Origin: an uncultured Brevibacillus sp.
Lineage (GTDB): Bacteria > Bacillota > Bacilli > Brevibacillales > Brevibacillaceae
DNA length: 64,000 nucleotides
Assembly (NCBI RefSeq): GCF_947502445.1
Contig: NZ_CANMZW010000017.1
Coordinates: 47,957-111,956 of the forward strand
Direction: 5' to 3'
Made by a program: the position numbers and the translations under genes. The notes under the pieces were generated by a model that was given only the letters and a program-made list of their open reading frames with translations, was not told the origin of the DNA and ran no database searches. This document shows positions 1 through 8,024 of the stretch, piece by piece. Positions within the stretch are counted from its first letter, which is position 1, and every line of letters begins with the position of its first letter.

Positions 1-109
1 TGAGTTTAATAAGAAAGCTAAAAAAATGTCTACCTTTAACGTTCCGGACGATTACTTTATGATTGAGAAGTCCGGAAGTAATGAAGAAAAGCCATCTGCA
101 AAAGAATAG
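1..109 (+). CDS. C-terminal end of an unidentified protein (partial)
   Basis: An open frame enters from the left edge and ends at a TAG at 107-109, giving about 35 residues that finish in a charged, lysine/glutamate-rich tail. A terminator-like hairpin follows within ten bases, which supports this being the true 3' end of a gene. The visible part is too short and too low in complexity to assign a family. The start lies outside the window. Confidence 0.5.
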   Translation, partial: EFNKKAKKMSTFNVPDDYFMIEKSGSNEEKPSAKE

Positions 110-116
110 GTAAGGA

Positions 117-154
117 AGAGATATCCAATAATAGTTGGGTATCTCTTTGATTTT
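117..154 (+). terminator. Rho-independent terminator after the partial left-edge gene
   Basis: The arms agagatatccaa (117-128) and ttgggtatctct (135-146) pair with one mismatch around a 6-nt loop and are followed by a short T-rich run. Confidence 0.6.
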
Positions 155-485
155 ATGGATGACAGGAGTGTAGTAGATGGGGTGATGAGATGGTTTATTT
201 CGTCTTGTCTTCTTCTATCTGGGTTATTTTGCGTTCCTCGAAATTGAGGAGAATGGTTATCTGTAGATGAGGAGTCGTGAGTATAAATGATATAGGGGGT
301 GAAGAATGTTAAGCGTAATTGGAGCAGCTGCCTTACGTTTTCTCACTTCAAATAGTTTATGGTAATCTTCACGGGAGCTTGTTTATACCATTGGGCAGAG
401 ATGGACCAGAGTTGGCGGAAGATGATTATGTTGGTCCTTTTTCTTATAGGGGATAGTAAAAAATGGGGACCTCATTTAATATAAA
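155..485. other. Intergenic stretch with no convincing gene
   Basis: No frame of useful length is present. A 19-codon frame at 306-365 has a GGGGG-like Shine-Dalgarno but no other support. The right end merges into the Fur box and promoter region of the AraC gene. Confidence 0.4.
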
Positions 486-500
486 TGATAGTAATTATCA
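486..500. promoter_or_regulatory. Fur box upstream of the AraC-family regulator
   Basis: TGATAGTAATTATCA matches the Bacillus 7-1-7 Fur consensus TGATAATnATTATCA at 13 of 14 informative positions. It lies 40 bp before the start codon, so the regulator is probably repressed by Fur with iron. Confidence 0.75.
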
Positions 501-540
501 TTATCTGTCAGTTTCAAGACGGTATTGAGGTGAATACAGA

Positions 541-1518
541 ATGGAAACGTTAGACTTTCACCAAAATTTTCATTTGTTCTATGATGAGCTATCGCAATCA
601 GAGCCCCAGCATGAAGCCAGTACGTTGTATATGCAGTTGCAAAAGCAAACAGGTGAGGGAGGAATTCTCCGGTTTATTCCTCGCTACGATATGGAGGTGG
701 TTGTGACCGATTTCAAGTTCCATCGGGAGCATCACGTACCGCTGTTTAACCCATTTGCTATGGTCGAGCTCAATTTTTGCTTGCATGGTTCTCGAGAAGT
801 AGCTGCGGATGGGAAGACCTATGAATTTACAGCAGGTATGAGTACACTGCAATTCATGAATGAGATGAGCGCACACTTCACTTATAGCGAAAAAGAGCCG
901 TTTCTGATGCTGGGAATCGGGATTCCGGTTTCGACCTTCGATCATTTTATGCAACAGGCTGATGGTGCAAGTTCTACCAATTTTTCTTCGTTATTAGGCA
1001 ATCGAGCATTACGTATTTTTCAAGAAACAGTGTCACCATCCACCGAGCTTTTACTTAAGCGAGTCATCGACACGGCAAGCAGTGGGACCAGCAAAAATAT
1101 CGAAATCGAGAGTGGGGTTCTACAGCTGCTCGCTGCTGCTTTTCAATCATTCCTCGTAGACACAAACTGCCATTCGTCGGTGCTTTCCACAAGCGAGATG
1201 CGAAATATTCAACAGGCGCGAGACATTATTATCGAGCGCATGGTAGATCCTCCATCCTTGATTGAGCTTTCTCGAATGATTGGCATGAATGATTACAAGC
1301 TAAAAATCGGTTTTAAAGAAATGTACCATACGACAGTGTTTGGTTACCTCAGGGAAAAGCGTTTGGAAAAAGCGCTGCTCTTGCTTCAACAGGGAGAGAT
1401 GAATGTGACCGAAACATCATTTGCTGTCGGGTATTCCAATTCGAGCTATTTTGCCGAGGCATTCCGAGAAAAATATGGGATCAATCCGAGTGCATTCGTA
1501 CGTCGTTCTCATTTATAG
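541..1518 (+). CDS. AraC-family transcriptional regulator, PchR/YbtA-like, iron-regulated
   Basis: This 325-residue protein has an N-terminal ligand-sensing domain of about 210 residues and a C-terminal AraC double helix-turn-helix from about residue 220 to the end. The second recognition helix region reads SFAVGYSNSSYFAEAFREKY, the classic AraC signature. Size and layout match siderophore-responsive regulators such as PchR and YbtA, which sense an imported ferric siderophore and activate uptake genes. The ATG has a GAGGTG ribosome binding site 8 nt upstream, and a Fur box lies 40 bp upstream. The next two genes are also iron genes with their own Fur boxes. The exact siderophore sensed cannot be read from the sequence. 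Confidence 0.8.
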   Translation: METLDFHQNFHLFYDELSQSEPQHEASTLYMQLQKQTGEGGILRFIPRYDMEVVVTDFKFHREHHVPLFNPFAMVELNFCLHGSREVAADGKTYEFTAGMSTLQFMNEMSAHFTYSEKEPFLMLGIGIPVSTFDHFMQQADGASSTNFSSLLGNRALRIFQETVSPSTELLLKRVIDTASSGTSKNIEIESGVLQLLAAAFQSFLVDTNCHSSVLSTSEMRNIQQARDIIIERMVDPPSLIELSRMIGMNDYKLKIGFKEMYHTTVFGYLREKRLEKALLLLQQGEMNVTETSFAVGYSNSSYFAEAFREKYGINPSAFVRRSHL

Positions 1519-1591
1519 CCCTGCGTAAACGAAATGTAATATTGCTCTTCTGAGTACGTGTTATGGATAGAGATGATGGATATTGAGCGTG

Positions 1592-1638
1592 TTTTCCCTC
1601 CAACCAGTGAAGTACTCTGTCTACTGGTGGAGAGGGAA
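1592..1638. repeat. Long imperfect inverted repeat between two regulators
   Basis: ttttccctccaaccagt (1592-1608) and actggtggagagggaa (1623-1638) form a stem of about 15 pairs with a 14-nt loop. No T-run follows, so it is not a textbook terminator, although it follows the AraC gene and precedes the next Fur box. Confidence 0.45.
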
Positions 1639-1660
1639 GGTCGGGTGTCAGTATCTCTAT

Positions 1661-1675
1661 TGATAATAAATCTCA
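1661..1675. promoter_or_regulatory. Fur box upstream of the Btr-like regulator
   Basis: TGATAATAAATCTCA matches the 7-1-7 consensus at 12 of 14 positions, with a perfect left half. It lies about 75 bp before the start of the following gene. Confidence 0.6.
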
Positions 1676-1751
1676 ATGATCCTGTTCATGTCCAATACAC
1701 CTAGAACGTTTGGACAAATCGAATATGGTTGGAAAAGGAGGATAACACCGT

Positions 1752-3377
1752 TTGGAGGATAACATAACGGGGAACAGTCAGGTGAGTGTCTTTTCATTTC
1801 TAGATGTCAGGCTCATCACAAGTCGTTCTGAAGCAATGAAGCGCGAGACATTCGTAAAAGAGTACACCTTGCTCTACATTCTGAGCGGCACAGGGCAGCT
1901 GTTTATAGACGGTCAAAAGGTTGAGTTACATCGGGGAAAAGCAATTCTTTTACTACCTGCGATGCTCATAAAGTGGAATCAGAGCGCTAATCAACCGCTT
2001 CGATTCTATAGCTTGACGTTTCAGGCATTGCGGCAGGTCGCACAAGCCGATCAGATCCTTTCATTTGAAAAGGTGACAGACGGCTCTATCTTTTCGCAAC
2101 ACAAGCAATTGTCGCCGGCTTGCAGTAGTGAATTATCTAGTCTCCTTCCTCACATGCATACATGTCTTATGCGTAGGAGTGAGGAACAGCCGTACAAGCA
2201 TCAAACCATTTTTCATCAAGTGTTGGGTATATTATTGGAACGAAAAGAGACGGAAAGCTCGATAGATGGGAATGAAGCAATATCCCTCGCCAAAGCTTAT
2301 ATGGAGCAGCATTATAATCAAGAGATGAGTCGAGATACGTTAGCTGGCATCGCTGGAATGAGTCCCTGGTATTTTTCGCACAAGTTCAAGGAACTAACGG
2401 GATTTAGCCCTACTATCATGCTTCGGGACATCCGCATTCGCATGGCAAAGAAGCAGCTGCTGCAACAGGATTGTTCGATCAGTGAGGTAGCACATCGGGT
2501 TGGGTATCGTGATGATGCTTATTTTCGTAGCATTTTCAAAGAGCAGGTAGGACTATCCCCTACGATGTTTGTGAAGCGGAAACGGGATAAAATTGCTGCC
2601 TTAAGCTATCATTACGCCGCTCATCTATTGACCTTAAACGTCGTGCCCTATGCTACCTATGTCGAGCAAAAGCGCGAAAGCCACCGTAGCCAGTTTCATT
2701 CATCCATTGCTTGCCATCTGAGACGGGCGAGGTATCTGGATACAAATGACGTGGAATACAATCTGCAAGCATTAGTGCAAGCGAAACCAGAAGTAATTCT
2801 TTGCGATGAGCTATTTGACGCGCATGAGAAAAGTATGCTGGAAAAAATAGCTCCAGTTGTGGAAATCCCTTGGCTAGCTTTGGAGTGGCGGGAGCATTTT
2901 CGGGAAATTTCCGCTTTTGTAGGGAAAAGAAGAGAAGCGGATCAATGGTTGTCTGCGTACGAGCGCAAAGCGCAGCATATTCGCAAACAACTCAAGACAA
3001 GTCTTGGCTCTGAGCGTGTTGCGCTCTTGCATGTGATGAATGGAAAGCTGCTTGTATATGGGATGAGAAACGGAGGCTCTGTCTTGTATCAGGATTTGGA
3101 GCTCGTCCCAGTGCAAAATGCGAGTGTCATCGAGGTGTGCGAAGAGATCGGGATCGATGAGCTTTCTTTTTATGATAGCGATAGATTGCTCGTCGTCATC
3201 GATGAGGACAAGCTATCCAAAAAAGCATGGATGGATCTGCAAAAGAATGAGAAGTGGTCTGCTCTACAGGCAGTGAAGCGTGGGCAGGTTACGTTAGTGC
3301 CAGAAATCCCGTGGCTGGAGTATTCGCCTTTTACACATACGATGGTGCTTGATGAAGCAGTGCGACTGTTTGGGTAA
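1752..3377 (+). CDS. Btr-like AraC regulator with fused siderophore-binding domain
   Basis: The 541-residue protein has three parts: an N-terminal cupin-like sensor (about 1-120), an AraC DNA-binding domain (about 174-280, with AHRVGYRDDAYFRSIFKEQV as second HTH), and a C-terminal periplasmic-binding-protein fold (about 285-541). This architecture is that of B. subtilis Btr (YbbB, 529 residues), which binds bacillibactin in the cytoplasm and activates the feuABC uptake operon. The TTG start at 1752 is chosen because AAAGGAGG lies 9 nt upstream; the first ATG would remove 28 residues of the sensor. A Fur box lies upstream, and a siderophore-binding lipoprotein gene follows about 110 bp downstream behind its own Fur box. 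The regulated target is probably that neighbour. Confidence 0.85.
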   Translation: MEDNITGNSQVSVFSFLDVRLITSRSEAMKRETFVKEYTLLYILSGTGQLFIDGQKVELHRGKAILLLPAMLIKWNQSANQPLRFYSLTFQALRQVAQADQILSFEKVTDGSIFSQHKQLSPACSSELSSLLPHMHTCLMRRSEEQPYKHQTIFHQVLGILLERKETESSIDGNEAISLAKAYMEQHYNQEMSRDTLAGIAGMSPWYFSHKFKELTGFSPTIMLRDIRIRMAKKQLLQQDCSISEVAHRVGYRDDAYFRSIFKEQVGLSPTMFVKRKRDKIAALSYHYAAHLLTLNVVPYATYVEQKRESHRSQFHSSIACHLRRARYLDTNDVEYNLQALVQAKPEVILCDELFDAHEKSMLEKIAPVVEIPWLALEWREHFREISAFVGKRREADQWLSAYERKAQHIRKQLKTSLGSERVALLHVMNGKLLVYGMRNGGSVLYQDLELVPVQNASVIEVCEEIGIDELSFYDSDRLLVVIDEDKLSKKAWMDLQKNEKWSALQAVKRGQVTLVPEIPWLEYSPFTHTMVLDEAVRLFG

Positions 3378-3455
3378 TCTGATCGCACAATTCCCCCTGT
3401 TTATTTCGCACCGATGCCCATGGAGGGGAAAGCGGGCTTGTGCTACAATCTTCTG

Positions 3456-3470
3456 TGATAATGAGAATCA
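3456..3470. promoter_or_regulatory. Fur box upstream of the siderophore-binding lipoprotein
   Basis: TGATAATGAGAATCA matches the Fur consensus at 12 of 14 positions and lies 18 bp before the ATG, so it probably overlaps the promoter. Confidence 0.65.
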
Positions 3471-3488
3471 ATATCTCGGGAGGGCACC

Positions 3489-4487
3489 ATGAACGGAAAG
3501 AAGCAGGGCAATCGCTTACTAGGCTTTATCCTTATATTCGTTTTATTCCTGTCAGCTTGCGGGTCCAAGGAGTCCCATAGCTCTGGAGAGCCTGCTGTAC
3601 CTGCAGTCCAGGAAGCTGCAACCGATGCCAAAGCGCAAGTAGAAAATACAAGCCGCCGCACTTACCAAGACATCATCGGAGCTGTCGAGATTCCGGCTGA
3701 ACCAAAGCGAATCGTAGCTCCTTACGTAGAAGACGCCCTCATCACACTCGGGGTAAAGCCAGCTATGCAATGGGCGTTGGGAGATTTGGTCCAAGAATAT
3801 TTGCAACCGCATTTGAAAGACGTACCGCAGCTCGATTTTACGGATGGTGTGAACATGGAGGCCTTGATTCAATCGAATCCGGATCTGATTGTGCTCTATA
3901 CAAAAAATTTGGCTGAGAATGGAGCGTATGAACAGTTCAATAAGATTGCGCCTACCTTTGCATTTGAGGACGCAACGGTAGATTGGCGGGAAACGTTACG
4001 CATATTCGGACAAATGCTCAATAAAGCAGAGGCCGCGGAAAAAGCGATTCAGCATTATGATCAGAAAGTAGACGAAGCAAAAGAGAAACTACAGCCCGTC
4101 ACGAACGGTAAAACGTTTGCTGTCATTCGAATCAAGCCAAAAGAAGTCTTATTAATGGACGGCACCTACTATAGCGGTCCTGTTCTTTACCAAGATCTTG
4201 GCTTGCAGCCGCATAAGCTCGTGCGTGAAGTAGCATGGGAGTACCATAAACCTCTTTCCTTAGAGGTTTTACCTGAGCTGGATGCCGATTATGTCTTCTT
4301 GCTGGTGCAGGGAGAGGCCGCGAAAGTAAAAGCGAAGGAATTGACAGATAGCTCGATCTGGAAGGGTCTGCCTGCAGTCAAAGCTGGACATGTCTTTGAA
4401 GTCGACAACACTTATTGGATGGCAAGTGGAGCAATCGCTAACGAAATGAAAATAGATGATGTCTTGAAGTATATTTTATCACCATAA
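3489..4487 (+). CDS. Iron-siderophore ABC transporter substrate-binding lipoprotein
   Basis: The 332-residue protein starts with a lipoprotein signal peptide (hydrophobic stretch 10-22, lipobox LSAC, lipidated Cys24), then a short polar linker, then an Fe3+-siderophore binding fold of the FeuA/FhuD class (about 65-330) with the typical phrases RIVAPYVEDALITLG and SNPDLIVLY. It would capture ferric siderophore outside the membrane for an ABC permease. No permease or ATPase gene follows, so it must share one encoded elsewhere. The AGGG ribosome binding site is well placed before ATG 3489. The Fur box and the upstream Btr-like activator indicate iron-starvation induction. The substrate is not determined. 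Confidence 0.87.
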   Translation: MNGKKQGNRLLGFILIFVLFLSACGSKESHSSGEPAVPAVQEAATDAKAQVENTSRRTYQDIIGAVEIPAEPKRIVAPYVEDALITLGVKPAMQWALGDLVQEYLQPHLKDVPQLDFTDGVNMEALIQSNPDLIVLYTKNLAENGAYEQFNKIAPTFAFEDATVDWRETLRIFGQMLNKAEAAEKAIQHYDQKVDEAKEKLQPVTNGKTFAVIRIKPKEVLLMDGTYYSGPVLYQDLGLQPHKLVREVAWEYHKPLSLEVLPELDADYVFLLVQGEAAKVKAKELTDSSIWKGLPAVKAGHVFEVDNTYWMASGAIANEMKIDDVLKYILSP

Positions 4488-4504
4488 TTTGTTAATCACT
4501 CCCT

Positions 4505-4534
4505 TGAATGTATGCCCAAATCCTGCACATACTA
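4505..4534 (+). promoter_or_regulatory. Sigma-G-type promoter for the spore protein gene
   Basis: TGAATG (4505-4510), a 17-nt spacer, and CATACTA (4528-4534) fit the forespore sigma-G consensus. The -10 lies about 38 bp before the ATG of an alpha/beta SASP gene, the classic sigma-G target. Confidence 0.65.
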
Positions 4535-4572
4535 CCTCTACGTTCAACCAATAACATCCAGAGGTGGTAAAC

Positions 4573-4761
4573 ATGGCAAACTCCAACACGATACTAAAAT
4601 ACCAAGCAAGAGCAGCGCTTGATCAGCTCAAGTACGAAATCGCGGCAGAATTTGGCGTGAATCTGGGCGCTGACACGACATCCCGCCAAAATGGTTCTGT
4701 TGGCGGAGAGATGACAAAGCGGTTGGTACAATACGCAGAACAACAAATTTTTCGGTTGTAG
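4573..4761 (+). CDS. Small acid-soluble spore protein, alpha/beta type
   Basis: The product is 62 residues, starting MANSNT. It contains both conserved SASP regions: [17 protein letters not shown], which includes the germination-protease cleavage site at the Glu-Phe bond, and [17 protein letters not shown]. Such proteins coat forespore DNA in an A-like form, protect it from UV and heat, and are degraded on germination. A GTG nine bases upstream lies inside the ribosome binding site, so ATG 4573 is the better start. A sigma-G-like promoter precedes it and a terminator follows at once, making it monocistronic. The last residues (EQQIFRL) differ from the usual ending, unlike the second SASP gene at 29.4 kb. 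Confidence 0.93.
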   Translation: MANSNTILKYQARAALDQLKYEIAAEFGVNLGADTTSRQNGSVGGEMTKRLVQYAEQQIFRL

Positions 4762-4763
4762 GG

Positions 4764-4788
4764 TCCCTCATTTTGAGGGATTTTTTTT
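4764..4788 (+). terminator. Rho-independent terminator of the SASP gene
   Basis: tccctca and tgaggga form a perfect 7-bp stem with a 3-nt loop, followed by eight T residues. Confidence 0.85.
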
Positions 4789-4916
4789 CGGGATCAAGCT
4801 GGGAAGCTTACCTGTTGAAATTTTCCAGAAGGATGACGTATGATTGTGGAGAAATGCCTCCTGATCTAGCTACGCAGAGAAAGAGTAGGCAGGAATACAG
4901 AAAAAGAAGGGGTTCT

Positions 4917-5399
4917 ATGATCGTCATTGTGTTTGTTTTCGTACTCTATTTTTTATTGTTGTGGCTACAACCGTACATCCAAAATTACGCGGATTCAGTT
5001 TTAAGTTTGTCCGATAATGCCTTTGTAGTCTATAAAGGCTACGAAATAGGAGCTTTAGAAATGTTCATCGTAGCCAGCACGCTCGCCTTGCTAATCGGTC
5101 TTCCTCTACAAAACAAATTCAACAGGCGTAAGTCCGAGGTACTGATGAAACTGACTTTTTTTAACAACCTGGAAGATGAAGATGTTTTATTCGTGCTTAA
5201 CTTAGCGCGCTCAAAAAATGGTTATGTGACTGCGGCTGATATTGCCGCGCGTTCCAGTTTGACCCTCAACCAATCACAAAAAATTTTGAATAAGCTGCAG
5301 GAAAAAGGATATGCGGATCTAAGCGTAGCTGAGGCAGGAGATATTTTGTATTATTTTCCTGGTCTTCACAATATACAACAGAAAAAAGGAGAGGCATAA
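4917..5399 (+). CDS. Membrane protein with one cytoplasmic winged-helix-like module
   Basis: I do not recognise the family. From ATG 4917 the product is 160 residues: a strong membrane helix (3-20), a short loop, a second helix around 45-63, then a soluble C-terminal module of about 60 residues. That module runs from EDEDVLFVLNLARSKNGYVT to a YYFPGL end and has a winged-helix look (helix, Ala-rich helix, ILNKLQEKGYADL recognition-like helix, beta wing). The frame is open upstream to 4773, but that start lies in a terminator. ATG 4917 has AAGGGG 5 nt upstream; ATG 4833 is an alternative with poorer spacing. The next gene, 7 bp away, carries three copies of the same module, so the two probably act together. 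Confidence 0.6.
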   Translation: MIVIVFVFVLYFLLLWLQPYIQNYADSVLSLSDNAFVVYKGYEIGALEMFIVASTLALLIGLPLQNKFNRRKSEVLMKLTFFNNLEDEDVLFVLNLARSKNGYVTAADIAARSSLTLNQSQKILNKLQEKGYADLSVAEAGDILYYFPGLHNIQQKKGEA

Positions 5400-5406
5400 A
5401 TAATCG

Positions 5407-6924
5407 ATGAAAATATTCGGCAGTGAGATACGTATCGGAAAGCTTCTCCTTTATTTAGTAGGGTTGGTTGTGATCGGCTATCCTGTTTTTCGGATAAGTG
5501 AATACCTTGTTTTTCCGGTTTGGATTTTCTTTTTCTGCACGTTTATGGAAAATGTGATGTTGCTCGGTTTTCTTGTGGCTGCGATTTTTCTCGTGTTTTT
5601 CCTGTTTACACGGGAGGAAAGGAGAATTTCACAAAAACAGTTACAGCGCGCACACCAAGCTTCGGCCATAAAGATTGCCAATCTGAATGGGGGAAGCATT
5701 TCAGTAGCATCGTTTGCTCTAGGTTCGAAGCTGGAGCTGCCTCTATGTGAGCGCATCCTGGACGAGCTTGCGCAAGCCGGCTTGTTTCATTCTTCTACGA
5801 AGCCAGGTTTAAGTCCTGTATATCAGCTCGATCCCGAGATTCACCGTGAATTGCCGAACGAGCTTGATGAAGAGCAGGAAGATGACGCCGAAGAAGAATA
5901 CTATGATGATAGGGACGAAAACTTCGAGGAAGAGGAAGACTATGATGATGAGTATGAAGATTTCGAAGACGATGTTGAGGACGATGAATTAGAGGATGAG
6001 AACGAAGCTTCAGCTAATTACTTTGAAGGAATAGATGAGATGCGTTACATTTCCTTTGATGAAGAGGAAGAGCTGGAGCGCGAGTTCTTTTATCAAAAGC
6101 GAATGAAGAAAGTAATCTGGATCACGTTGGCAGTCATGGTGCTTTTTCTTTTGATAATCGACGAAGCGCATCTTTTTAGGCATCTTGGCGTGTATCTTAT
6201 GGCTGCATGCACAGCACTGATATTTTTTGTTTTATTTGGAACGCATATTTGGCTGATGCAAAGAAAGGAGGCGGAGCGATATTCTGAGCATAGCATCTTG
6301 CAATATGTGATGGCGAACGTTGGAGAATTAAATCCAAAAGCAGTTCCGTATTATACAGGTGAAACATTGCAGTCTATTGAACCGATTTTGAAGAGATGGC
6401 ACCGGAATCAATACTGTGCACTCACACAAACTGAGGAGAGACAAACACTTTACTTGTTTCCGAATTATCAGCTTCGATCGAATTATTACTTCTACGACTA
6501 TCAATACAACCCCATTCCTCCGTTGTTGAAAAGAAAAACAATGATGCTGCTGCTTTGCTGTTTCACTTTTCTCTTTACGTTTGCAGGAGGATATGCTCTC
6601 ACTCATTGGCACAGCTCTATCTATGTCATTACTTGCATCGTGATTGGAGCCTACTATGGCTATATTGCGATTTCAAAAAAGAGAGCAGAAGCAGAACGGA
6701 TCGAGAGAATCGGTTTGAAAGTGGCAGAATATAAGGATGGCTCATTAGCTGTCTACGAATTGGCGTACAATGCCCTGATCACCATGAAGGAAGCAGCGAA
6801 GGTCCTAGAGAAATGGGAGCAGATGAATGTAGCCAGAAAAAAAGAAACGGATGATAACGTTCCAACGTACATGATCAGTGGTGTTGTACCGATGGAGCAA
6901 CGACTGCGTTCAGAGCATGTGTAA
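5407..6924 (+). CDS. Large membrane protein with three winged-helix-like modules and an acidic linker
   Basis: The family is not recognised. The 505-residue product has two membrane helices (about 13-28 and 38-67), a winged-helix-like module (about 75-135), a very acidic stretch (about 150-215, almost all D/E with Y), two more membrane helices (about 235-290), a second module (about 298-355, ending YLFPNYQL), another helix pair (about 375-420), and a third module (about 430-495). Each module follows the plan of the C-terminal domain of the preceding 160-residue protein: GxL/GSI, an Ala-rich helix, IL..W or IL..L helix, then a short beta pair. All modules should face the cytoplasm. The two genes lie 7 bp apart and form a short operon closed by a terminator. 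A role in DNA tethering or protein binding is possible but unproven. Confidence 0.65.
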   Translation: MKIFGSEIRIGKLLLYLVGLVVIGYPVFRISEYLVFPVWIFFFCTFMENVMLLGFLVAAIFLVFFLFTREERRISQKQLQRAHQASAIKIANLNGGSISVASFALGSKLELPLCERILDELAQAGLFHSSTKPGLSPVYQLDPEIHRELPNELDEEQEDDAEEEYYDDRDENFEEEEDYDDEYEDFEDDVEDDELEDENEASANYFEGIDEMRYISFDEEEELEREFFYQKRMKKVIWITLAVMVLFLLIIDEAHLFRHLGVYLMAACTALIFFVLFGTHIWLMQRKEAERYSEHSILQYVMANVGELNPKAVPYYTGETLQSIEPILKRWHRNQYCALTQTEERQTLYLFPNYQLRSNYYFYDYQYNPIPPLLKRKTMMLLLCCFTFLFTFAGGYALTHWHSSIYVITCIVIGAYYGYIAISKKRAEAERIERIGLKVAEYKDGSLAVYELAYNALITMKEAAKVLEKWEQMNVARKKETDDNVPTYMISGVVPMEQRLRSEHV

Positions 6925-6940
6925 ATACGGCTCTTGCCCT

Positions 6941-6975
6941 AACTTCCTCCTGAAAGAGGGAGTTTTTCTTTTTCC
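6941..6975 (+). terminator. Rho-independent terminator
   Basis: aacttcctc and gagggagtt pair (one G-T) around a 6-nt loop and are followed by a T-rich tail (tttttcttttt). Confidence 0.7.
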
Positions 6976-7046
6976 ACAAGCATCCATCACTAATATTTGG
7001 TATGATGTAAGAGTACGATACTCTCATGGAAAGGGGGTGAGAGACG

Positions 7047-8009
7047 ATGAAGAACAAATTGATTGTATTGGCAGGCATAGCTGGTAGTGGAAAAAGCATG
7101 TGGGCCAAAGTAATTGCCAAAAAAGAAAGAGCAACAATCGTATCCACAGACGAAATCAGACAGCAGCTCTTTGGTGACGAAGACAGGCAAAAGAGAACGG
7201 CACAAGTGTTCTACGAGGTATATTCGAGGATCGAGGCAGAGCTTGCCAGCGGAAAGAACGTCATTCTTGATGCGACGAATCTTGACCGGGAGAAAAGGAT
7301 GAAGGTCATCTCCAAGTTTCCTGATCCACTCAAGGAATGCTATTACCTAGACGTGCCGTATGCACTGTGTGTAGAGCGCAATCAGGCGAGAAAACGGACG
7401 GTGGACGAACGCATCCTGAGTAAAATGCGAAAAAATTTTCATTTCCCGATCCGAAGCGAAGGCTGGGATCATCTTCATTTGTTACATGAGGCTGCACCTT
7501 ACCCGATAAGTAATGCGGAATTTGTGGAATTGGTCGCAAGTGAGCCAACTTATGAAGAATTGTGTGAAAAGCTAAGTAGTGTTCCCGTTTTTCAGGAGAT
7601 GTTCGGTTTCAATCAAGAAAACCCGCATCATCAGCATACGCTTTGCAAGCATACGTACCACGTGCTGGATTATGTGAATGCTTTTTACACAGAGCATGAT
7701 AAGTTCCTGATGCAGGTAGTTGCCTTGTTTCACGATGCTGGCAAACCGTTTTGCAAAACGTACAAACCGTTAAAAGGTCATTATTCTTACTACGGCCATG
7801 AGTACGTTTCAGCACAAATTGCTTGTCACTTCTTGAAAGAGTTAGGATTCGAAGATGATTTTATTTTCCAGGTCGTTAACTTGATTCAAATGCACATGAA
7901 GATCAATTACGGCACTCAAAAGGATCTTTCTGAAATTTATCATTTACTAGGCGATGAGGCTTTATGGAGGTTGTATTTCTTTAAAGAAGCGGATGCCTAT
8001 GCCAAGTAA
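7047..8009 (+). CDS. P-loop polynucleotide kinase-like domain fused to an HD phosphohydrolase domain
   Basis: The 320-residue protein has an N-terminal kinase-type P-loop (GIAGSGKS, residues 10-17), followed by the STDEIR and ILDATNLDREKR motifs typical of T4 Pnk-like 5'-OH kinases. The C-terminal half is an HD domain: His202 and His205 in HTYHVLDY, His229-Asp230 in LFHDAGKPF, and a further His251 in YGHEY. A kinase plus phosphohydrolase is an end-healing pair: it would place a 5' phosphate and remove 2',3'-cyclic or 3' phosphates. T4 Pnkp uses a HAD phosphatase, whereas HD-Pnk enzymes described by the Shuman group use an HD domain. The next gene, 15 bp downstream, is an RNA ligase, so the two form a heal-and-seal unit. 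Activities are inferred. Confidence 0.8.
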   Translation: MKNKLIVLAGIAGSGKSMWAKVIAKKERATIVSTDEIRQQLFGDEDRQKRTAQVFYEVYSRIEAELASGKNVILDATNLDREKRMKVISKFPDPLKECYYLDVPYALCVERNQARKRTVDERILSKMRKNFHFPIRSEGWDHLHLLHEAAPYPISNAEFVELVASEPTYEELCEKLSSVPVFQEMFGFNQENPHHQHTLCKHTYHVLDYVNAFYTEHDKFLMQVVALFHDAGKPFCKTYKPLKGHYSYYGHEYVSAQIACHFLKELGFEDDFIFQVVNLIQMHMKINYGTQKDLSEIYHLLGDEALWRLYFFKEADAYAK

Positions 8010-8024
8010 GAAGGTGTATAAAGC

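Noticed and set aside
306..365. A 19-codon frame with GGGGGTGAAG before the ATG
   Set aside because: Too short, no terminator, and no family; the match may be chance in a promoter region.
4564..4572. GTG start for the first SASP gene
   Set aside because: It lies inside the GAGGTGG ribosome binding site; ATG 4573 gives the standard SASP N terminus.
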